DNA of 64,000 nucleotides, taken from positions 124,001-188,000 of the forward strand of contig JAAWWE010000003.1 in the NCBI GenBank assembly GCA_021404525.1. Direction: 5' to 3'. Of the stretch, positions 8,752 through 18,090 are shown piece after piece. This stretch comes from Rhodobiaceae bacterium. Its GTDB lineage: Bacteria; Pseudomonadota; Alphaproteobacteria; Parvibaculales; Parvibaculaceae. A model generated the notes under the pieces. That model was not told the origin of the DNA and searched no databases. It saw only the letters and a list, made by a program, of their open reading frames with translations. Each line of letters opens with the position of its first letter. The first letter of the stretch is position 1. Both the position numbers and the translations under genes were made by a program.

Positions 8752-10839
8752 TTAGAATCCCATCTCTGCGTAGCTTTTGCCTTCAGCGACCATGCGTTCC
8801 AGAAGCGCAGATGGTTTGAATTCCGGCCCGTGGGCTTTTTCAAACTCCTGCATTTTGGCGAGCACTTTGTCGAGGCCGATCTGTTGGCCATAGAACATGG
8901 GGCCGCCCCGATAGACAGGCCAGCCATAGCCGTTGATCCAGACAATATCGATGTCGCTTGCGCGGATCGCTTTGCCTTCTTCGAGGATTTTAAAGCCCTC
9001 ATTGATCATCGGATAGACGCAGCGTTCCAGGATCTCATCGTCTGAGACATCCCGGCGGGTGTGCTGGGTCTTCTCAGAGAACTCGATGATGATGTCTTCG
9101 ACTTCCTTGGACGGGGTCGCTGTGCGGTTCTCGTCATAGTCGTAGAAGCCCTTGCCGGTCTTCTGGCCGCGGCGTTCCAGTTCCACCAGACGGTCACGCA
9201 GCACGCCATCGGGGTTAGAGGTTTCTTTCCGCCAGCCAAGATCCAGACCTGCAAGGTCAGACATGGCGAACGGGCCCATAGGCAGACCGAAGTCGAAGAG
9301 GACGCGGTCCACATCCCACGGCATGGCGCCTTCCATGATGAGCTTGTTGGCTTCGCGCTGGCGCTGAGCCAGGATGCGGTTGCCGACAAAGCCCGGGCAG
9401 ACACCAACGAGAGCGGCGATCTTGCCGATCTTCTTGGCGATCGCCATCGACGTGGCGATGACGGCGTCAGAGGTTTTGTCTGCGCGCACAACTTCCAGCA
9501 GGCGCATAACGTTTGCTGGTGAGAAGAAGTGGAGGCCGATGACGGCTTCCGGGCGCTTCGTCACGCTTGCGATCTCATCAATGTTGAGCGCTGACGTGTT
9601 GGTTGCCAGGATCGCGCCGGGCTTACAGATTTCATCAAGCTGTTTGAAGATGTCCTGCTTCACGTCCATGTTTTCAAACACGGCTTCGATGATGAGGTCG
9701 CAATCAGCAAGCGCCTTCATGTCCGTATCGCCTGAGAGAAGACCCATGCGGGTTTCTACGTCAGCTGCCGTGATGCGGCCTTTGCTTGCTGTCCGCTCAT
9801 AGTTTTTGCGGATAACGCCGAGACCCTTATCCAGCGGTGCCTGATCGCGTTCTACGATCACCACAGGAATGCCTGCATTCACAAAGTTCATGGAGATGCC
9901 GCCACCCATGGTGCCCGCACCGATGATGCCGACTTTCTTCACTGGGATCTGCTCAATGTCTTTGGCAATGCCGGGGATCTTCCAGACCTGACGCTCTGCG
10001 AAGAACACGTGGCGCTGTGCTGCAGACTGGGGGCCGGTCATGAGTTCCATGAAGAGCTTCTGCTCGACCTTGATGCCTTCATCGAAGGGCAGGTTCACGG
10101 CAGCTTCAATACACTGGATGTTATATTCCGGTGCCAAGAAACCGCGGGTCTTCCGCGCAATGGCTTTCCGGATGTTGTCGAAGATTTCCGGCTTTCCGCG
10201 GGCAGCTTCCACTTTTTCGTTTGAGTCGCGCACTTTCTTGAGCGGGCGACCTTCTGCAACGATCTTCGATGCGAATGCGATGGCGTCCGCGCGGAGGCTG
10301 TCTTCACCGGCGAGTTCGTCAACGAGGCCCACTTCCGCGCACTGCTTGGCAGGCATCGGCACGCCAGAGGTCACCATCTGAACGGCTTTTTCTGGGCCCA
10401 CGATGCGTGGCAGGCGCTGTGTGCCGCCGGCACCTGGCAGGAGGCCGAGATTGACTTCCGGCAGACCACATCTGGCAGATGGAACCGCAACGCGATAGTG
10501 GCAGGTGAGGGCCACTTCGAGACCGCCGCCAAGGGCTGTGCCGTGAATGGCTGCAACAACCGGCTTTGGTGCGTCTTCGATCATTTTCTGAGCGTCGAAC
10601 AGGCTTGGGCCTTTTGGCGCTTTGCCGAATTCTGTGATGTCGGCGCCAGCAATGAAGGTGCGGCCGTCGCAGATCAGGACGATGGCTTTGACGCTGTCGT
10701 CGGCAATCGCTTTTTCGATGCCTGTGTGGATGCCTTCACGCACCCCGGCAGACAGTGCATTCACCGGAGGTGAATTGAGGGTGAGAACAGCAATGTCGCC
10801 TTCATTTGATAGATCGGCGACGTCATTTATCGCGGCCAT
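8752..10839 (-). CDS. fadJ: 3-hydroxyacyl-CoA dehydrogenase / enoyl-CoA hydratase multifunctional protein (FadJ/FadB-like)
   Basis: Crotonase part [19 protein letters not shown]; dehydrogenase part [28 protein letters not shown]; start chosen at [15 protein letters not shown]. Confidence 0.9.
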   Translation of the reverse strand: MAAINDVADLSNEGDIAVLTLNSPPVNALSAGVREGIHTGIEKAIADDSVKAIVLICDGRTFIAGADITEFGKAPKGPSLFDAQKMIEDAPKPVVAAIHGTALGGGLEVALTCHYRVAVPSARCGLPEVNLGLLPGAGGTQRLPRIVGPEKAVQMVTSGVPMPAKQCAEVGLVDELAGEDSLRADAIAFASKIVAEGRPLKKVRDSNEKVEAARGKPEIFDNIRKAIARKTRGFLAPEYNIQCIEAAVNLPFDEGIKVEQKLFMELMTGPQSAAQRHVFFAERQVWKIPGIAKDIEQIPVKKVGIIGAGTMGGGISMNFVNAGIPVVIVERDQAPLDKGLGVIRKNYERTASKGRITAADVETRMGLLSGDTDMKALADCDLIIEAVFENMDVKQDIFKQLDEICKPGAILATNTSALNIDEIASVTKRPEAVIGLHFFSPANVMRLLEVVRADKTSDAVIATSMAIAKKIGKIAALVGVCPGFVGNRILAQRQREANKLIMEGAMPWDVDRVLFDFGLPMGPFAMSDLAGLDLGWRKETSNPDGVLRDRLVELERRGQKTGKGFYDYDENRTATPSKEVEDIIIEFSEKTQHTRRDVSDDEILERCVYPMINEGFKILEEGKAIRASDIDIVWINGYGWPVYRGGPMFYGQQIGLDKVLAKMQEFEKAHGPEFKPSALLERMVAEGKSYAEMGF

Positions 10840-11076
10840 GGAAGCCTCCCGGTTGTTATCGCGTTTATTGTCTCGATTGTTGGGCGCGATTTTACCTAGA
10901 ATCTGCCTGAGCGCCAGTTCAGGTTTGAACAGGGTGTGAAGATTTGTGGCTCCTGTCCGGGGCGGTCTTCCCTGCGAGAAACCAAGTGTTTTTGGGGTAT
11001 ATCGGTGTTGCATTCCCCAGGGGCAGCGGGCGATTGTGTCTGAAATCAGAGCCACAACAGAATAGGGTCCCGTCTC

Positions 11077-11931
11077 ATGCCGTCAAACTCCTCTCCCGTC
11101 TGGTTAGAAGTCGCCCTTAACGGTGCGGCCGGCAGGCAGTTTCAGCCCAAAATCCCGATCACGCCTGATGAGATTATTGCCGAAGGTGTGGCGTGCGCAG
11201 AGCTTGGCGCCGCGATCCTGCATCTCCATGCCTATGACGCGGATGGCGCGCCCACCGAAGATGCGACGATTTATGAACGGATCATCGAAGGCATTCGGGA
11301 AAAGTGTGACGCGATCGTCTATCCGACCCTGGCTCTGCACGGAGAATTGGCAGAGCGCATGGCGCCGTTGGAGAGCCTGGCGGCGAAAGGTCTGCTGGAA
11401 ATGGGCGTGGTTGACCCGGGAAGCGTCAACCTCACCCACCGCATGCAGGTGTCTGCTGAGGTAGGCGGTTTTGTCTATCAAAACCCGGATGCCCACATTC
11501 AACGTGGTTTAGAGCATGCGCAAGCGGAGGGATGGCGCCCGGCTTATGCGATTTATGAACCGGGTTTCGCGCGGCTTGGAGCCGCTTGGGCGGAGAAATA
11601 CCCTCAGCTTAAAACACCAGTCTACCGGTTTATGGTCTCTGACCATCTTCTCTTTGGACTGTCACCCAGTGTGAAAGCCATCGATTTTTACCACTGGCAT
11701 ATCGCCGCGACGGCGCCTGACGCGCCCTGGATGCTCTCGGCCCTGGATGCTGACATTACCGGCGTCATGGACCATGCGCTTGAGCTTGGCGCGCATCTGC
11801 GGGTAGGTCTGGAAGATGCGCCCTTTGGCTCTGAGCAGAGCAATATGGACCTGGTCGAGTACGCGCTTCAGCGCATTAGTGCGTCGCAAAGGGGGCTTGC
11901 GACCCCCGCCGAGATTCGGGCTGCTGACTAG
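11077..11931 (+). CDS. 3-keto-5-aminohexanoate cleavage enzyme family (BKACE)
   Basis: ITPDEIIAEGVACAELGAAILHLHAYDADGAPTEDATIYERIIEGIRE; GAHLRVGLEDAPF. Confidence 0.85.
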   Translation: MPSNSSPVWLEVALNGAAGRQFQPKIPITPDEIIAEGVACAELGAAILHLHAYDADGAPTEDATIYERIIEGIREKCDAIVYPTLALHGELAERMAPLESLAAKGLLEMGVVDPGSVNLTHRMQVSAEVGGFVYQNPDAHIQRGLEHAQAEGWRPAYAIYEPGFARLGAAWAEKYPQLKTPVYRFMVSDHLLFGLSPSVKAIDFYHWHIAATAPDAPWMLSALDADITGVMDHALELGAHLRVGLEDAPFGSEQSNMDLVEYALQRISASQRGLATPAEIRAAD

Positions 11932-12058
11932 CGCCGTTTTGGGCGGCTTTTGGCGGATCTTGGGATCAAATGCACTTGACCTGACCAATTTGAGGCTGGC
12001 CAGGCAATGCGACTTGCTCTAGGAGGGCGGTTTCCTTCCTCTTGCTGGACGCATTCTC

Positions 12059-12484
12059 ATGGACCGAACACTTTCGCCCCTTCTCATCACGCCCGGCCGT
12101 TTGCTTTTGGGTCTCTACTTTTTCGGGCCGGGGCTCGCGAAGTTCCTGGCCCCCGGTCAGCAGTTGGAACTGATGGTGCGCCATGGGGTGCCGTCACCGG
12201 AACTGCTGCTGATTGTGGCAGGGATTGCCAATGTGGGCGCGGGTATCTTGCTGTTCACAAACCGCTATGTGCGGCTCACGGCGATTGGGTGCGCGCTCTA
12301 CATTCTGGTGATCAACCTGATGTTGCACGATTTCTGGAACTTCACCGGTATCGAAGGGCAGCATGAGACCCAGAACTTCTTCAAGAATTTAGGCATTCTC
12401 GCAGGGCTCTTGGTGCTGGCAGGTGCCAGCCCCTGGAGACGGATCAGCCTCCAGGGACTTAAGCGCTCAGACGCTTCAGTTTAG
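12059..12484 (+). CDS. DoxX family membrane protein
   Basis: RLLLGLYFFGPGLAKFLAPGQQ...; four predicted hydrophobic helices. Confidence 0.75.
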   Translation: MDRTLSPLLITPGRLLLGLYFFGPGLAKFLAPGQQLELMVRHGVPSPELLLIVAGIANVGAGILLFTNRYVRLTAIGCALYILVINLMLHDFWNFTGIEGQHETQNFFKNLGILAGLLVLAGASPWRRISLQGLKRSDASV

Positions 12485-14419
12485 AGGTATGGAGAGCGTC
12501 CCCCCTGCGGACCAACCGTCGAGATCGGCGCCGATGCCGAAATAGGAGCCGAAGAGATCAAGGCTCGCGCCATTCTCAAACTCCATGGAGAGCTGGGGCG
12601 AGATGGAGAGTGAGAGATAATCATCTTCGCTCGTCGCCACCGTTCCAGCTTGCGTGTCCTGATCAGAAAAGGTGTAGGTCGCCTGCAGGCCAAGTGCGGG
12701 CTCCAGACGTTTGAAGCCGGACGGTGGCGTAAGGCTTGTGCCGATGGTTGGTCCTGCGGTCACATTGCCGGACCATGTGGTATTGCCGCCAATGTTGGTA
12801 CCAGCTGAGTTTACATAGTCCTCCCGGTTGACCCAGGTGCCTGTCACGGAAACAGCCGGGCGCATCCAGACATTGTCTGCCAGTTGTTCCTGGCCTGAAA
12901 TGCCAAGCGTCGCGGAGGCGAGCCTCGTGTCGTAGGAGCCGGTGGTGCCGCTGACGGCGATGTCATTGTCGGTGAGGCCAATCCGTGTGGACGCATTCAC
13001 ATCAATCTCGCCCCATTTGTAGCGGCCATAGGCGCCCAGCGAATAACCGGTCGTGTCAATGTCGAGACTGTTCACCGGCGAACTCACGTCGCCCCAGGTG
13101 GTGGTCGCAAAGAGGCCGATGCGCAGATCATCATTGATGTCTTTGTGAGCACCGAGCGCGACAAGGATGTTGTCGCCTTCTTGGCGTGAGGCATCATCCT
13201 GCTCATAGTCCGTATAGACGGCGCGAACCCAACCTACGATGGTCGATGAGAGTGTGCGGGAGAAGGAGAGGGGCTTCACGCTGTCTGAAAAGCCTTCGCC
13301 TGTGTCTGCAACATCAAGCCGGAAGCCGCGATAGCGCATCAGAGCGCGGGCAAACGGATCACTGCCGACGAAGAGGATGCTCTCTCCGTCGCCGCTACCC
13401 AGATCATCCAGGTCCAGGTCGGGGTTGTAAGCTGGCTGGTCTGCGTCGGGGTCCTTCTCTCCGAGGCGGTCTCTGATCTCCCGATTTCTTGCATCGATTT
13501 CAGAGAGTCTTTGCAGTTTGGATGGGAGTTTTTCATCGAGTTTTTTATCGAGTTTTTTCATTTCGGCTTCGAGTCGAGTGATTAAGCGCTCAAGATTGTA
13601 GGGAGTGGCTTCACCAATGTTGATCGGGGAGAGAAGGGTTAGCCATCCAGAACCTTCTGTGGCGCCTGCTATGTCATCACGGGTGTCTGGATCAGACTCT
13701 TTTTCATAATTTTCTTTGGCTATTTCTAAGTCATAGGCGAGTTCGTCCCGCTCATCCTGCAAAGTATCAATTTCTTTTTTGAGCTCCTCGCGTTCATTGT
13801 TTAAGCGGGTTCTTTCTGCCTCCAGAGCAGCGCGTTCTTGCGGACTAATCTCCGGTGGGCCTTGGGGTTCTGGATTTGTCGTGATGACTCCATCAAGGAT
13901 GCTGTCGACAACGCGGTTTTCGACAATCACGGCTGTTGTGGTGGCGTTGGTTGCGGTGTCTGCCTGATCATCCGCGCTGGAACTCCCCCCGCCGCCAACC
14001 ATCGGTCCGGGCGTGCAGGTGAAGGTCAGGGTGCCGCCATTGGCGACGTTGGCAGATAGTGTGCGCGTTAATGTGAAAGTTCCCGCTGAGGGTATTGTTC
14101 CAGACCCGGTCACGTCGGCAAAAGACGCATTCACGATCGAAATGGAGGACATGCCCTGGGAAAGAAAGGCCTGAGTGCCTGTCGGGGTACCGGTCGTTGT
14201 TGCGGTGATTACGTCGCCTGCAGCGAAGGTCTGGGAGACTGAGCCGCCAAACTGCAGTGGGTTGCCCACTGGGATGCTCAGATCGAAGGTTCCGGCATTT
14301 GCAGCCGCGCAGCCAGCTGAGGTTGCCGCTACGGCAGGCTGGACCCCGATGGTCCCAAAACCGCCAATTGCGACGACCACACCCAATGCGGCCTTCAGAC
14401 CTGTTTGCCCAATACCCAT
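12476..14419 (-). CDS. Autotransporter-type outer membrane beta-barrel protein with coiled-coil passenger (copy 1)
   Basis: N-terminal hydrophobic signal; Thr-rich beta domain; coiled coil RAALEAERTRLNNEREELKKEIDTLQDERDELAYDLE; barrel ESILFVGSDPFARALMRYRG...GGTLSIPLN. Confidence 0.82.
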   Translation of the reverse strand: MGIGQTGLKAALGVVVAIGGFGTIGVQPAVAATSAGCAAANAGTFDLSIPVGNPLQFGGSVSQTFAAGDVITATTTGTPTGTQAFLSQGMSSISIVNASFADVTGSGTIPSAGTFTLTRTLSANVANGGTLTFTCTPGPMVGGGGSSSADDQADTATNATTTAVIVENRVVDSILDGVITTNPEPQGPPEISPQERAALEAERTRLNNEREELKKEIDTLQDERDELAYDLEIAKENYEKESDPDTRDDIAGATEGSGWLTLLSPINIGEATPYNLERLITRLEAEMKKLDKKLDEKLPSKLQRLSEIDARNREIRDRLGEKDPDADQPAYNPDLDLDDLGSGDGESILFVGSDPFARALMRYRGFRLDVADTGEGFSDSVKPLSFSRTLSSTIVGWVRAVYTDYEQDDASRQEGDNILVALGAHKDINDDLRIGLFATTTWGDVSSPVNSLDIDTTGYSLGAYGRYKWGEIDVNASTRIGLTDNDIAVSGTTGSYDTRLASATLGISGQEQLADNVWMRPAVSVTGTWVNREDYVNSAGTNIGGNTTWSGNVTAGPTIGTSLTPPSGFKRLEPALGLQATYTFSDQDTQAGTVATSEDDYLSLSISPQLSMEFENGASLDLFGSYFGIGADLDGWSAGGTLSIPLN

Positions 14420-14489
14420 CACGCATCCCCTCTTGATGACTCGCTATGACTTGTTGGGGGCGAGTATTTCCGGGGATAAGGCATCGCAC

Positions 14490-14507
14490 CTCATCAAAAG
14501 TGATGAG
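14490..14507. promoter_or_regulatory. Candidate operator palindrome of module 1
   Basis: CTCATCA-AAAG-TGATGAG, perfect 7-bp inverted repeat between divergent genes; core TCATCA-N4-TGATGA shared with module 2. Confidence 0.7.
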
Positions 14508-14560
14508 TTGCCAAAAGTTCAATTGCCCTAGATATTTTGTCTCGTGGTGGGGGCCGAGTG

Positions 14561-16150
14561 ATGAGTAAAACCGAACTTGATGAGCTTGGGACCGTGAAGG
14601 TTGAGGCCGAGGGGCTGCCGGTTTCCGGTCTATGGGTGATGCAACCCGAGGCAAAACCGGATTCACGCGTAATTCTCTATGTTTATGGTGGCACGTTCGC
14701 GCTTAATCGGGGGCCGATGCATGAGGTTATCTCCGCGCGGTTGGCGACCCATGCGCGGGCGCGTGTCCTTCTGCTCGACTATCGGCTCGCTCCTGAACAT
14801 CCTTTTCCTTTGGCGATTGAAGACATTGTGGCGACCTATGACGCGCTTCTGGAGCAGGGTCAGGACCCCGCGAAGATTGTTGTCATGGGGGACACCGCAG
14901 GGGCGGGCATCGCCTTTGCCGCCATGCTCTCTTTGAGAGATCAGGGAAAGCCGCTGCCTGCGGGGATCGTCGCGCTTTGCCCGCTTGTTGATCTCACCTT
15001 TTCTGGTGGGTCCTATGTCGCCAATATTCGCCCGCGCGAAACGACATCAGATGTTGAACTGATCATGACGCTGGCGTTTGAATATCTGCAGGGTGCCGAC
15101 CCGCGCCATCCTTTGGCATCCCCGGCGTTGGCGGATTTGAGCGGCCTGCCGCCTGTCGAAATCCATGGCGATGTGAATGACGTTCTCTACGATGATGCAA
15201 TCTTGCTGTCGGAGAAGCTGCGCGGTGTTGGCGGCAATGTGAATTTCCATCAATGGGATGGTCTGCCAGAAACCTGGCAGGAGCTCGCGCCCTTATCCAA
15301 CCAGAGTTCAGCCTGTCTCGCGAAGATCGGTCAGTTCGTACGGCGTCGGACCAGCAATCCGCTGAGCATGACGCGAGAGGAGTCCGATCAGCTGGTTGAT
15401 GCCTATCAGGAGCACATCAAAAGCTATATCCAGCCCCATACAGCAGATCGGATTGATCAGGTGTTTGAATGGGCGCGGGTGCAAGGGCCGGATTGGGTCT
15501 GGCCCTTTATTCAACGGCGCTTAAAACACGGGGCATTGGTCACACAGGACCAGGTGGAGCGGGATTGGCTTTCCCTTTTGTTTACGCAGGCTGCGGACGC
15601 CATGGTTTTGCTGAGTGCCAGCCGGCACATCCTCCTGTCGAATGAACAAGCGCGACTGGTGCTCGAGCAGAAATCTCCGTTGGAATTAAAGAGCGGGCGT
15701 CTTGTGGGCACGAATGAGGCTTCGGAGGAGCTCTTGCAGCAGGCGTTAGACACGCTCTTCTCTCCTTCTGAGACCGATGATGGGCGGGCCTTGCGTCTCT
15801 CTACGAATGATGGTGACACCATGCTCGTGCGATGTAAGCGCCTGGCGGCACTGCCGGAGGATCGAGGCGCTCCGCCTGTTGTGCTGCTTCGGATTATCGC
15901 GGACCCGGACAAGATGCCGATCGATATCGAATCCCTTCAGGCCTGGTACGATCTCTCACCGCGTGAGGCCGCTGTGGCGGCGGCTTTCGCAGAAGGCATG
16001 TCGCTCACCGACTATGCAGAAGCGACCGATGTCGCGATCACAACGGTGCGCACGCACTTCGCGAACGTAAAAACCAAGCTGGGCGCTTCCGATCAGGCGG
16101 CCGTGGTGCGGAAGGTACTTGTGGCGGCAGCCTCAAACAGATGGTTCTGA
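14561..16150 (+). CDS. HSL-type alpha/beta-hydrolase (degenerate active site)-PAS-like-LuxR HTH fusion regulator (copy 1)
   Basis: YVYGGTF, YRLAPEHPFPLAIEDI, GDTAGAGIA; C-terminal LSPREAAVAAAFAEGMSLTDYAEATDVAITTVRTHFANVKTKLGASDQAAVVRK. Confidence 0.87.
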   Translation: MSKTELDELGTVKVEAEGLPVSGLWVMQPEAKPDSRVILYVYGGTFALNRGPMHEVISARLATHARARVLLLDYRLAPEHPFPLAIEDIVATYDALLEQGQDPAKIVVMGDTAGAGIAFAAMLSLRDQGKPLPAGIVALCPLVDLTFSGGSYVANIRPRETTSDVELIMTLAFEYLQGADPRHPLASPALADLSGLPPVEIHGDVNDVLYDDAILLSEKLRGVGGNVNFHQWDGLPETWQELAPLSNQSSACLAKIGQFVRRRTSNPLSMTREESDQLVDAYQEHIKSYIQPHTADRIDQVFEWARVQGPDWVWPFIQRRLKHGALVTQDQVERDWLSLLFTQAADAMVLLSASRHILLSNEQARLVLEQKSPLELKSGRLVGTNEASEELLQQALDTLFSPSETDDGRALRLSTNDGDTMLVRCKRLAALPEDRGAPPVVLLRIIADPDKMPIDIESLQAWYDLSPREAAVAAAFAEGMSLTDYAEATDVAITTVRTHFANVKTKLGASDQAAVVRKVLVAAASNRWF

Positions 16151-16167
16151 GGCCGCCGCTATCTGGT

Positions 16168-17970
16168 TTAATTGAGCGGTATTGAGAGCGTTCCCCCGAC
16201 GGACCAACCATCGAGGTCTGCGCCGATCCCGAAGTAAGAGCCGAAGACATCAAGACTCGCCCCATTGTTGAACTCCATGGAGAACTGCGGGGAGAGTGAG
16301 AGGGAAAGATAGTCTGTCTCGCTCGCTGTCACGGTCCCTGCCTGGGTGTCCTGATCTGAATAATTGTAGGTAGCCTGCAAGCCAATGGCGGGCTCCAGAC
16401 GTCTCAGGCCTTCAGGCGGTGTGAGGCTCGTGCCAATGGTTGGTCCTGCAGAAACATTGCCGGTCCAGGTGGTGTTGCCGCCAATGGCCGTGCCGGCGGA
16501 GTTCACATAGTCTTCCCGGTTCACCCATGTGTTGGTCACAGAGATGGCTGGACGCATCCAGACATCATCCGACAATTGCTCCTGGCCGGAGATGCCAAAG
16601 GTGAAGGAGGCGAGCCGTGTGTCATACGAGCCTGTGGTGCCGCCGACGGCGATATCGTTGTCGGTGAGACCGATCCGGGTTGAGGCGTTCACGTCAATGG
16701 CGCCCCACTTGTAACGGCCATAGGCGCCCAGCGAATAGCCGGTGGTGTCAATGTCGAGATTGTTGACCGGTGAGCTCACATCCCCCCATGTGCTTGTCGC
16801 AAAGAGACCGACTCGCAGCTCATCATTAATGTCTTTGTGGATGCCCAGCGCCACCAGAATGTTATCTCCTTCCTGCTGGGATGCATCGTCCTGCTCATAG
16901 TCCGTATAGACGGCACGCACCCAGCCTACGATGGTGGAGGAGAGGGTCCGTGTGAAGGAGAGGGGCTTTACGCTGTCGCTAAAGCCTTCGCCTGTGTCTG
17001 CCACATCGAGCCGGAAGCCACGATAGCGCATCAACGCACGGGCAAACGGATCACGGCCTGCAAAGAGGATGCTCTCCCCGTCTCCCAGATCTTCGGGATC
17101 AGCTGGTGTGAAATCTCTTTGATTGTTGGGTGTTGGCAAACGCTCAAGTCTTTTCTCAATCTCCGCCTGGCGTTCTTTATTGACCTGTAACTCCCGTTCA
17201 GCGCCCAACAACCAATCGCGCTCAGCAGCGTTTGACTCCGCAATACCCTTGGCTACACCCAATGGGCCCGCTACCCCTAAGAATACTCCCATACCCGTAG
17301 CTTTCCCTGTTTTAGTGAAAGACTCAGGGTTCTCTTTGAAGTGTTTAATGTCTGCTTCTAGTTCGGCTTGACGTTCCTCCAATGCAATCTGTTCTGTTCG
17401 CAGTCTGTTTGCTGTTTCCTGCGCTTCAATGTCGATGCTGGAAGGACCAGGGTCTTCCTGCGCAGCACCATCGATGATGCCGTTCACAACACCATTCTCC
17501 ACAATTACCGATGTCGTTGTGCTGTTGGTGGCGGTATCGGCCTGCTCGGTTGATCTGGGGACGCTTGCTCCCGGGCCACCTGTGCCGACTGGTGTGCAAG
17601 TGAAGTTGAGGAAGGCCGGTCCACCAGGGCCGCCAGCGAGAGTGATATCAATTGTGCGGGGACCGCCTACAGTTAGCGTGTGTGACCCAGACCCGTTGGC
17701 ACCGTTGAGGACGAGCAGTGTATCAAAACCAGGCAGCAGATCGACGCCCACACCCAATGGCGTGCCGGTGGCAGTGACAAACAAAGTGTCGCCAACATCA
17801 AAGGTGCCGCCTGTCTGTGTCAGCAGGTTGGTGTTCGCGGGCGTTGATTGATTGAAAGCCCCCATATTGGCAGAATCACAGCCAGGGGACGCCTGAGCAG
17901 ACGTGCTGGCAATGAGCGCAGCTACCCCAGCACCACAAAATACCAGCTTTTTGGCCAAATTTTTTTGCAT
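16168..17970 (-). CDS. Autotransporter-type outer membrane beta-barrel protein with coiled-coil passenger (copy 2)
   Basis: Signal peptide MQKNLAKKLVFCGAGVAALIASTSAQA; barrel almost identical to copy 1, passenger divergent. Confidence 0.82.
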   Translation of the reverse strand: MQKNLAKKLVFCGAGVAALIASTSAQASPGCDSANMGAFNQSTPANTNLLTQTGGTFDVGDTLFVTATGTPLGVGVDLLPGFDTLLVLNGANGSGSHTLTVGGPRTIDITLAGGPGGPAFLNFTCTPVGTGGPGASVPRSTEQADTATNSTTTSVIVENGVVNGIIDGAAQEDPGPSSIDIEAQETANRLRTEQIALEERQAELEADIKHFKENPESFTKTGKATGMGVFLGVAGPLGVAKGIAESNAAERDWLLGAERELQVNKERQAEIEKRLERLPTPNNQRDFTPADPEDLGDGESILFAGRDPFARALMRYRGFRLDVADTGEGFSDSVKPLSFTRTLSSTIVGWVRAVYTDYEQDDASQQEGDNILVALGIHKDINDELRVGLFATSTWGDVSSPVNNLDIDTTGYSLGAYGRYKWGAIDVNASTRIGLTDNDIAVGGTTGSYDTRLASFTFGISGQEQLSDDVWMRPAISVTNTWVNREDYVNSAGTAIGGNTTWTGNVSAGPTIGTSLTPPEGLRRLEPAIGLQATYNYSDQDTQAGTVTASETDYLSLSLSPQFSMEFNNGASLDVFGSYFGIGADLDGWSVGGTLSIPLN

Positions 17971-18027
17971 GACACCCCCGCGCGAAAATCAGATTTCGCA
18001 CAAGGTTTCACTTTCTCGGTTTTCTGG

Positions 18028-18047
18028 CATCATCATTAGTGATGATG
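18028..18047. promoter_or_regulatory. Candidate operator palindrome of module 2
   Basis: CATCATCA-TTAG-TGATGATG, perfect 8-bp inverted repeat with 4-nt spacer between divergent genes. Confidence 0.72.
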
Positions 18048-18090
18048 GTTCATCAAATGTGGGGATGCATGAGGCTGGTGAGGAAATGAA

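Noticed and set aside
8628-9002. 124-aa minus-strand ORF ending MLGLDPSIHYSLTTF
   Set aside because: Overlaps the fadJ-like 3' end in another frame and reads through the palindromic repeat and terminator
13500-13800. Repetitive-looking AT-rich stretch considered as a tandem DNA repeat or CRISPR-like array
   Set aside because: Explained by coiled-coil coding sequence (KKLDKKLDEKL, ERxxLNNEREELKK); no regular spacer structure
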